Source: Strigamia acuminata
Lineage: Eukaryota > Arthropoda > Chilopoda > Geophilomorpha > Linotaeniidae
Assembly: GCA_949358305.1 (NCBI GenBank)
Contig: OX442314.1
Span: 65,419,369 to 65,483,368 of the forward strand
DNA length: 64,000 nt
Direction of reading: 5' to 3'
Below the pieces are notes generated by a model. It saw nothing but the letters and a program-made list of their open reading frames with translations. It was not told where the DNA came from and searched no databases. Position numbers and translations under genes: made by a program. Shown piece by piece: positions 63,686 through 64,000 of this stretch. The stretch's first letter is position 1. Every line of letters starts with the position of its first letter.

Positions 63686-64000
63686 TGTTGCAAGACAGCG
63701 TAGAAATTGTTGTGCTATTTTATTGTCAATATTTTTACCATTTACTTTGAGTTGATTAAAATCTTTAAGTGTTTTAATTTCCTTTGCCTAATTGGTATTT
63801 TTCACTTTTCAGATTTTTTTATTGCTTATTAAAGTGTTTTGACTTGATTTTTATTCATACTTTTCAATATTCAGTAATGTTTATGCTTTGTATTGATTTC
63901 AAATATCTTATTCCGTGCATTTATTGACTTATTCACTTGTTTTTTGAGAGTTTGTGTTGATTCCGAACTGTTTTGGTGCAAATTTCGTTACCTAGCATAC
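63686..64000 (+). repeat. 3' LTR of BEL4, first 315 bp
   Basis: Matches 55826-56140 without a difference that I could see. The window ends inside it. Confidence 0.95.

Larger units (their letters stand above)
55826..64000 (+). mobile_element. BEL/Pao retrotransposon 'BEL4', intact coding, right end outside window
   Basis: 5' LTR 55826-57386 (1561 bp), leader, uninterrupted gag-pol 58385-63625, and the first 315 bp of the 3' LTR, identical by eye to the 5' LTR. The left flank is satellite ending AAAC (55822-55825), the expected duplication. From about 57847 to the 3' LTR it is nearly identical to BEL1, yet its LTR and first leader part are strongly diverged from BEL1. It looks like the only autonomous element here and could supply proteins to BEL1 and the LARD-like element. 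Confidence 0.95.

Overview
This is gene-poor eukaryotic DNA: a tandem satellite array invaded by LTR retrotransposons. No host gene is recognisable. The BEL/Pao and Ty3/gypsy polyproteins, the AT-rich base composition and the satellite suggest an invertebrate animal, perhaps an arthropod. Species cannot be read from the window, and a (peri)centromeric location is only an inference.

Layout. (1) 1-6045, minus: 5' part of a Ty3/gypsy element with its 5' LTR at 5417-6045, gag, a gag-pol slippery heptamer and a pol broken by one in-frame TAA. (2) 6046-7600: satellite. (3) 7601-16292, plus: BEL1, a complete BEL/Pao insertion (1511-bp LTRs, GTTG target duplication) whose polyprotein has lost its zinc knuckles and protease. 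(4) 16293-25845: satellite. (5) 25846-35000, minus: BEL2, a second BEL/Pao lineage (1472-bp LTRs, GTGC duplication) with a 10-nt deletion between RT and RNase H. (6) 35001-48996: satellite. (7) 48997-54932, minus: a non-coding element of the LARD type (773-bp LTRs identical by eye, 4390-bp interior, CCTA duplication), tied to BEL/Pao by its termini, primer site and leader. (8) 54933-55825: satellite. (9) 55826-64000, plus: BEL4, with an intact 1746-codon gag-pol; its 3' LTR runs off the window.

The satellite has a 140-bp monomer with a 132-bp form and two diverged types (about 147/138 bp and 147 bp). They form higher-order units of about 1.24, 2.8-3.2 and 11.3 kb. All complete target duplications rejoin satellite sequence, so the insertions are nested in the array. 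LTR pairs differ by only 0-2 positions by eye, so the insertions are young.

The most interesting observation is a conserved reading frame in the 5' leader of the BEL elements. It starts in U5, passes through the tRNA primer-binding site (PBS) and continues upstream of gag. A plain tRNA-His-type PBS would put a TGA stop in this frame. Each of the four BEL-type elements instead carries a PBS insertion of 1 mod 3 (one A, one A, one A, or seven nt) that removes the TGA in the same phase. ATG-to-PBS distance is exactly 216 nt in three elements, and sampled gaps between lineages are whole codons. This suggests an undescribed leader protein that constrains the primer site. Other unusual points are a pyrimidine tract where the polypurine tract should lie, LTR exchange between BEL1 and BEL4, and a TGACGTCA element in all four coding-element LTR types.
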